Source: Lethocerus indicus
Taxonomy: Eukaryota > Arthropoda > Insecta > Hemiptera > Belostomatidae
Length of the DNA stretch: 64,000 nt
Direction: 5' to 3'
Assembly: GCA_019843655.1 (NCBI GenBank)
Contig: JACDQD010000005.1
Location: forward strand, 4,677,575-4,741,574
How positions within the stretch are numbered: position 1 is the stretch's first letter; every line of letters begins with the position of its first letter. Positions 54,501 to 63,500 of the stretch are shown here, in pieces. Below the pieces are notes generated by a model. It saw only the letters and a list, made by a program, of their open reading frames with translations. It ran no database searches and was not told the origin of the DNA. The position numbers and the translations under genes were made by a program.

Positions 54501-57500
54501 TGAAAATTGATTGCCCCCGCTAGACTTGCAAATAAGACAAAAGGCCGGTCGTTATATAAGAGTATTCAAAAAAATTCTGTACATTGCACAGTGGAATACA
54601 GAAGTCGACGTGTAATTCTTGCTTCTTAAGTTTTAAAATTTTTACGTTGACTGTGGCCAAAGAATGCTTAAAATCATAACCTCAGTCATTGACGACTTAT
54701 AGCACTGAACAGAATAAGTTTGATAAAACATTCCGTAGGCCTATTCTGCACATGCAACTTCTCATTGTCATGACCTGCCCAAAACCCACCCAAAGTGGGC
54801 CAATTAAAAAAAATAGTACACACGATACATAATCGTATATAAAAATACTATTACGAATATATAACTTATTAAATATCTTGATTTTAATTAACTTTTTTGT
54901 TTACCTTGCAGCCTTCGTATGGAACTCATGTAAGTTTATAATTCAAATGCCAGAACCCTTTTTTCACATGTTTCACGATGTTTTTCGACACTATAGATTA
55001 CTGTAAATTTGTATCAAAACATTCATCTAGATGAATTAATACTATTGTAGATTACGAGGTTATGCCTTACAGTAGCCGTGATATATAAATGTTTCTAATG
55101 TTTTAGTTTTTACACGTTCAATATTTGATTTATTTTTTATTGCAGTTGATCAGTGTTGACGGGGATTATGAAAAGAACAGTGGGGGTAGCGGGGGCACGC
55201 CCAGTGGGGGAGTTTGCAGTTGCAACATGTCCCAGCTGCTGGAGGGGTTCACCATGCCGCAGATGATACAGGGTCCTCAGGGACTTCCGGGCATTGACGG
55301 CAAGCCTGGACCCCCAGGCACTTCGGTAAGTCACTCTCCTACTTCGTCGCCCCTTCAAGCGGTTTCAGGCCTTTCCTTCGGTCGTTGTTGCATATTTCGA
55401 CGTGTCGGGGCATTAGATTCGATATAAAAGTGAAATTGACGGCACCCCAGTTGTGATTCAGAACATTTATCACAATTCAATACAACATTTCCTAGTTTAG
55501 ACACGTGAAAAAGTGCTTAAGAAGTGGGGTAATTTGAGATCCTATAGATATTTCTAAGATTTCGGCAACGGACACTTTTTTCTAAACTGATTTATTCTTC
55601 ATGGGCTCATTCGTTAAGGATAATTTTCCCCGTAGTTATTCAGTTCGAACCTCCCCGGGGGCTCAAAGATCGTTCGGTGTATTGAAGGACAGTATAACTT
55701 GAAAACGGGAGGGGTTCGATGCATTGCGGGATAACATAACTTGGGCACTGTAGGCGTTCGGTGTATTGAGGGAGAGTATAACTTGAGAACGGAAGGCGCG
55801 TCATTCGTCCAGTTTGTTCTTGGCGGTAGCGTTACTTTATGTTATAAAATTGTTACAAAATCTTCTGTTTTCAGCCCTATAAAAAATGTTCAAATACTAT
55901 CGTGTGTTTTTTCATTTGGCTACTGTATTTTAGCGTTAACCCTAATACATTCAATGCTACCGAGAGCAATAAATAAATTCCCCAATTCTCCAATCCGTTA
56001 TTTCTAATAAGAGAGTAGTAACGGGCATTCTTTTACGTATGTTACAAAGGAATTTGAGTCAATTGGTTTAAAAGAGACAGAACGAAGCCGGCAAATTTCT
56101 CCAGACCGGGAGATCTATCGGTAGCGGGTCGTCTTTCCTGAAGGGAATGAAAAAACGAAATCTATTTGGAGAGTGACAAATGGGTCCCCGCGGCGCCAAT
56201 GCGAAACTCGCTCTATAACGTGTCAACTTGACAACCGAGAATGTTAATTTCAAGTCGAACACTAGGCAGGCCCATATCCCAAGGGTACTCCACAAATATT
56301 CTGGGTATATGGGACCGGCAATACCACGCACGGCCCCAGCTCACATTTTTAACTAAAAAAAGAAAACAACTTAAAGATTGAAAGTTCGACCGTGGAATAC
56401 GTGGAACGGGACAATCTAAATAGGATGGAAAACATAAATTAAATAAATATATGAAAAAATCCTATGCATACATTGGAAGCCTAAAGTTAAGCACTATGCG
56501 AACGCTTAATCCTGTTTAGTGTTTCGGCTCACATTTATAGTGTCTAAAATCACCGGACCATGTGTATGTCTGTATGAAATAAACAAAATTACATTCTCTC
56601 CGCGTTGTTTTTGTCCATTAGCGCTGTCGAGAGTTTCTCTCTCCGGGCCACAGTTCATAATGCGCCCGCCGTCCGTCCATTTCGAATGTCCAAAGTTGCC
56701 GGATATTTTTTTTTGTTTTCGGCCGCTTAATAAAATCAAATTGTTCTGGCTTTTAGCCCACAGTGGAGGCCGCGGTATATTATTATTAATACTATCAGTT
56801 CTTTCGCGCATGGTAGGACACATGGTCGGACTACAGACAGGCTTCTCTGCCATGTGCCTTATTTTCATCTATGACCCAGCTGGTGGCTGGTCCTTCATTC
56901 TCCACTGGAATCCTCCAGGTCCATGGTATGTCTTCTGTCCTGAAGATTCCAGTCTTTGCTCTACCTTGCTCTATAGTCTTGGGGCCTACTGATTGGCCCT
57001 ATCAATCCTTCCAGTTCGAAGTTTTGTGCTCTCGGTTAGCCGAGGATTCTTGGTCGGTTATCTTCCCTTCAGTTATTTCTATTCAGAAATGTCTAGAGCC
57101 ACTCTATCATTTGATTTGTTCCGGGATAGAAAATTTCATCATATTTATTTCAACCGATCGCCATCAACAGGACATCAAATAGGGTTTAGGTGAGGGTTTA
57201 CAGGATTGGACACCCTGAATGCCCCGAGATTCTGTATGTAATTCCTTCGTGCATTAATTGAACATCTTTTCAGGGCATGATGGGTCCGCCCGGTGAACGG
57301 GGGGCACCGGGACCTCACGGCGAGAAAGGCGACAGGGGAGATGCAGGACCGAGGGGACCTGAAGGCATTCAAGGACAAAAGGGTAACACTCAAATTTTCG
57401 AACATTTAATTCGTTTGATGAAGTATGCTAACTTCAATATGAGATATCTGCGGCGAAATAGATAATATTTTCCATTACGATGGGCCCGAATATCATTTTT

Positions 57501-60500
57501 CGGCAAGGAACTTGACTTTGAAACAATATGTAGGTTTTCCGATTTTCCATCTAGTTCAGAACGCCCTGATTAATATACTGACATATTTCAAAAGCGCACC
57601 GTACTGCATTACTGGCGAATGTTACTGACGTAGAACACATCCTGCCTATTCTGTCGCAGACCTGTTACTGTCAGACATAATGCCACTGGCGTTCATTGCC
57701 AGAAACTGGCATAGCATTGAACCAAGTAAGCCAGCGGGGACGGAAAACCGCAAAATTGATGACAGCATCAGTTCCTAGCATAAATAAACGGCATAAATCT
57801 TTATCGAAGTAAATATTAATACTGAATTTTATGTTTTCAGGAGAGCCCGGTTTGGACGGTTTACCCGGGGCGGCGGGTCCTCCGGGACCGCCCGGCTCCC
57901 CGGGCCCGTCTGAGTTTTCAAACTACGACGTAAGTTTAGTAGAAATAATTTAGCCTAAGACAAAGGTATACTGAATTGGAGTGATTAACTACAGAATTAT
58001 TAGAGTCGTGACCCTACCATTTACTAATACTTCACATAGACATTTGTGAATCATATAAAACTGAATCATGGGAGTAGAAAAACATTGAGTAATAAGTAAC
58101 TGCATTTTTTACAGTGTTTACATTTAATCGTGTAATTCTCTTTTTCGAGACGTCAGTTTAAGCGCTAGAAGAGAAAAAATATTTACTTTAATATATACTT
58201 TAATAATAAGGGCTTAGCCTTATTATTAATGTTCGAACATTTATAAGTATATGGTACTAGGCTGACTATACATTCTGCTAGACTGGCAGATGTTAGCGGT
58301 CGTAAAAAGATTTTCAAGTGTAGTAAAAATTCGTATAATACTTAATTTCATACGCACCGTAGTACCGTATATTTTTAAATTCTTGAACAATGTATTCTAT
58401 TTTTAAGTAGCCTCAATATATTAAAATGATAATAGTGTTTTTATCATAATTCTAATTTTGAAGAATTAGCTTGCCAATAGCCAGCGCTGGAAGGAGGAAT
58501 TACAGCAGGAAGTCGCCAATAGAGAGTGAATAACGGCCGTTTAACATCGAAAGCTACAATTATTTTTAGTTACAGAAATTACTTGAACGATTTAATTTAT
58601 AAAAGATGGTAAAGTGTAAGAAACAAAAAGAGAGTATGTAAGTTTGTTTACTAGTCATACTCTAGGGTTATGACAAGTAATGATCTGATTTCTTTTGAGA
58701 TCTTCTAATGAACTCACCGTTTCGTTGTTTCTTTTTTTTGTTCAGCCTAGCTGGAAACCAAGAGCAATGTTTAAGGTAACACATTTTTGCTACAAGTGAC
58801 ATGAAAATATTGGTGTTTCGTTTGTTTTAAATGAATTCTTTTAATTTTCAACCGCGCTTTTTTTTCGAAAGATTGAGTTTTGTGTTTTTAAATGCGATGG
58901 TAATCCAATTGAGCTAGACAAGGACAGGTTGATGTGAAACGCGTGGTTCTGGTGGCTCGTCATCTTCCGCACTATGTTCACACCTCTTCTACGAGATGTA
59001 TGTCATTTGAGTAGGGGAAAAATAATACGAAAATCTCTTACGGCCACCATGTGATTAGAGTATACAATAAGTTACCAAACATATTAGTCATGTCTGACTA
59101 GATATTACATCGATGTTTATTACCCTTATGAGTATTTCCCCATTATCATTTATAAGTTTGACAAACATAATCATGTTTGTTCCCTAAATTAGACGCGCTT
59201 TATAATTAAAGCGCGCGAAAGTAATATTTATTCCTTCGCCTCCCTTCTTTTTACTTTATAATTGACCAAATTTGTGTATTAAGCAATACTGAGCCGACCT
59301 CGAAATCGGATCGTGGGAAAACAGTACGATCACTGTCGGTCCAAAACAAATTCGATAGTTCGAATCATCTATTTCCATAATGAATATGGAATTGTGTGTT
59401 TTGAGACGTACGCGTTTCGATGTCAGTTTGGAATCGGCTTAGATCCCCCGTAAGGACGCTTCCCCGTTTACGGAAGACCCGTCGCCTACTTGTACATACG
59501 CATATCCACATTGTTATTTGGTCGTACGTCAAATTGTAATAATCGAACGACCGATACGTAGCGTATTCTTAAGTTATCTGTCTGTTTGTTGTCATCCGAC
59601 AAGCGCCCTGTACAAATTGTGAACTAATTTCGGACCGGTGTCGGATTTTTGGTTAACGACAGGAAGCCATTATGGGTTCGGGATTCGAAGGCGGGATGGG
59701 CCGGCCGGGCAGCCCGGGACCGAAGGGCGAGACGGGTCCCGAGGGACCGAGAGGACACAAGGGCGAGAAAGGCGCTCCGGGCAACAAGGGAGACCGCGGA
59801 GAGGCGGGACCCAAGGGCGGAAAAGGGGAGAGGGTAAGTAAAGTAACCGCCGTCACACCCGACAATAGCAGATATAACAAAGCCTAGCTGGCTGGCTACT
59901 CGACTAATACGCCGGTCGATCGCATTTAAATAAGAATCTGTTTTATGTGACCGAAAGGGACATCAGGGACCGCCGGGCGTGATGGGTTTCAAGGGCGAGC
60001 CGGGTACCCCGGGCACCAACGGCACACCTGGATATCCGGGAGAGAACGGCCGACCGGCCGCCAAAGGGGAGAAAGGTAACACCGCCCCAGTGCGCCCCCC
60101 CCCCATATAAGCATATCCATTTCCTTCTTTCCTAAACCCGAGTTTCGTTACACACATCCGAACACAGTTTTGTATTTTCCTTAAATTGCCGAAGCCTTAT
60201 TGGCCTACAAATAAGCAGAGATTAATCATTAAATCTAATACATGTGTTGGAAACATTCTTATAGTTTGTTTATCGGCAGGCGATCAAGGATCACCGGGAA
60301 GCCCCGGACCCCCAGGACCGCCGGGATTAGTCCTCGACGGAGATACCGTACCTTCCGGAGGTGTTTATTTCAATACATAACGTCCGTTTATTCTGCGGCG
60401 GTGTTTGATCTTATATTCATACCCGTCCTGTTTTATTTTGTATACAGTGGGCACGAAAGGAGAGTTGGGGGCTAAAGGGGACAAAGGCGATTCCGGACTG

Positions 60501-63500
60501 AAGGGCGAGAAGGGTGACCAAGGAGAGAGGGGACAGCCGGGATTGCCCGGAACTAACGGAATTCCCGTGAGATATTTCATACTTTCGTACTATCCGTACA
60601 CATTATTTCTGTCTACGGGAGAGATTACAGTGCTCGGTATACTTACGGTATGAGTATTTTGTAGGAATCTATAAAATTGTATTTGAAAGTATAACTTGTG
60701 TGGGGTGTAAGGGTGTTGCCGGTGACAAGGGTGAGCCGGGAAGCGAAGGTGCTGCCGGTCTGAAGGGGGAGCGAGGTCCTCCAGGGCCACCGGGCGGCTC
60801 TGTCGGGGCGGCGGAGAAGGGCGAGAGGGGCAAGCGAGGCAAGAGGGGCAAGCCCGGACCGCCGGGACCTCCGGGACCGCCCGGCCCTCCGGGGCCCATA
60901 GGCGAAGTCGGATTTCCAGGATTTACGGTCAGTAAACATTTCTTTTCCTTACTTTGTTTCGATAACAACTTTTCTTCCTGCACAAATCTCAATTATTCAT
61001 GCTCGTTGTAACTAAAAAGGGATACTTATGTAATTCAATTTTATCTTTTTCCTCTCTTCATTTTCGTTATTCCGTTATTTTTTCTTAAAAATACTGTATT
61101 TATATTATCGAAACATTTGTGGAACTGGATACGGTTAAATTTTTATTTTGTATACATTGATGATGAAGGAATAATTAGGTACTCTTTTTTGAACAAAACT
61201 GCTTTACTGCCCACCCCATCGTATAATATTAAGAAAAGTATCACGGTACTACAATATGAAAAGACACTTTAATTTTGTATATTTTGTTATTGCTTCCTCC
61301 AAGGATGCTAAGGTTAGTACTCGTCCTCGTATTGCAGTTATGAAGTAAAAGTCAAATGTAGCATATCTCGAGACGTGACCAAATTTAATTTTCCTTTTAT
61401 TGTGTGAACAACAGGGTTTACCCGGAAGACCAGGATTGATCGGACCGCCGGGAGTATCGGGCGTCAAAGGACAGAAAGGTGAACCGGGAGAAGTTATCAA
61501 CGCTTTTGGAGACCCGGTGAACGTAATATTTTTTACCTAGTATAGACCGCTACTGGAAATTACAAGCGAGTATAGGTATATTTTTCATGAGTGAATATCT
61601 TATTTAATCTATATTAACTTCTTTTTGAACAGGTGAAAGGAGAAAAAGGTGAACCTGGGAAGGACGCAGTTCAATACGTTGCCCTGCCGGGGCCACCGGG
61701 GCCCCCGGGACCACCCGGACCACCGGTAATTATTCCTCTTTAATATCCCCGTAGTTTCTTATCGTACTATTGTTACACAGTGTACACGAATGTTGTATGT
61801 TCAGGGACCGGCAGGATTGGGACAGAAGGGCGAGCCAGGATCACCGGGAGCTCCGGGATCGCACCACCAGCACCACGTATATGCTGCCGATCCTTCACAC
61901 ACGCCCCTCCTACCCTCTCTCATAAGAACAGGTACAGTTTTCATTCAAAAAAAAAACAATCAAATCTCTAAAACCAATAAAGCCTGGCAGGAAAGGCAAA
62001 GAGATATATGGAAATATTCGCGGGTAAACAAAACAAAAAAAATAAAGGAGAAAGTAATCTCTCAGAGTGACTACATATTCTCCGCTAATACCACTCAATG
62101 ACCTCAACCCCCTCCCCTCCATGATTATCGGAGAGATATAAGCCGCTTAACAAAATCCCTCTCGTTTCAAAAAACAATGACTTTCCCAAAAGAACAAAGT
62201 AAAGACAGAACATGTATAAATCCATGACAAACCAGGATGAAACTTAGGCTACAACGATTTTTTCAGCCTTTCCATTTTGCCAGTACCGATAATATTGTTT
62301 TTAAACCTGTTTTTAAACGCTGCTAAAGGAGTAAAAGGGAGCTGGGAGGAGCTGCGCGCCTTGAAAGAGCTCAATGCTCTGAAAGGCAAATCAGAAAGTA
62401 AGTTATGTTAAACAAACAAGTCGTTTTAGAATAATTCGAGAAACAATCGACCCGGTATTGCCACATACCTGATTCCTATATGAGAGCAAAAATATATTTC
62501 CATTTATTTTTCAGATAGGAAAACCGAAAACGTGCCCCCTACACTCGAACCGACCAAAATAGTTCCTGGAGCTGTCACATTCCAAAACCTGGAGGCGATG
62601 TCGAAGGTATATTTATTTTGGGCCCCCCCACCGATATTGTTACAAGGACTTTTTTGATTATTCGGGCGTTTTTAAAATGTATTTTGCTCGTTTTTCACGT
62701 ACAGATGTCTCTAGTCAGCCCTGTCGGTACACTCGCTTATATCATCGATGAAGAGGCCCTCCTGGTCAGAGTAAATAAAGGCTGGCAGTATATAGCCGTG
62801 AGTATGAAATACATGACTTTAATTCACTCATTAAGAGAAATACAAGACAGTAAAACAAATTATACTATCTTGTTATACAGCGTTCTTTTGATACAGACTT
62901 GAAATCCTGGTGTAAGAACCATTGTTGTGTTACTTATTTCAAATAATTCTGAGGCCCCGATCCGGGAATAAACTTAATGTTAAACGTGTTTTCTCGATAA
63001 ATTATAAATTTTCCAGCTGAGTTCGATGGTACCGATAGCGACGGAACCGCCGCCGACTACAACGACCGAAAAACTCCGACCTCCTTTCGAATCATCCAAT
63101 CTATTGAAGAACCAGCCTCCAGTCCCAATGGATGGACCATCGGTAATGTAACTTAGCACCTAGTTTATAATCAACTAGAATGATATTTCACAATACTTAA
63201 GAAATTAACACTAATTTTTGCTTTTAATTTGCACACGCTAATCTAGCAGTGGCATCCAAAGATGGTAAGACATTTCACTCATGTTTATAACTCATGATAT
63301 ATAAATTTTATTTTGCAAGTTATTTTAATTACCTTTACATATCGAAGACAATAATCTCTCTTGTGATATCCTTTCTCCACTCGCCTTGCGCAGTAGCTAT
63401 TTATATTTATATAGAATTTTATATGTATATACAGTCCATTGATTATACCTGTGCAAAAATATTGTAAAATCAGAGGCTTAATTTCAGTATGATTGGGTCT

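Noticed and set aside
56519..56992. 157-codon frame on the + strand with an overlapping reverse frame
   Set aside because: Lies inside intron 8 and has no recognisable motif; not supportable as a gene.
60643..60992. Reverse-strand frames rich in Gly-Pro opposite exon 16
   Set aside because: Mirror images of the collagen codons on the other strand, not genes.
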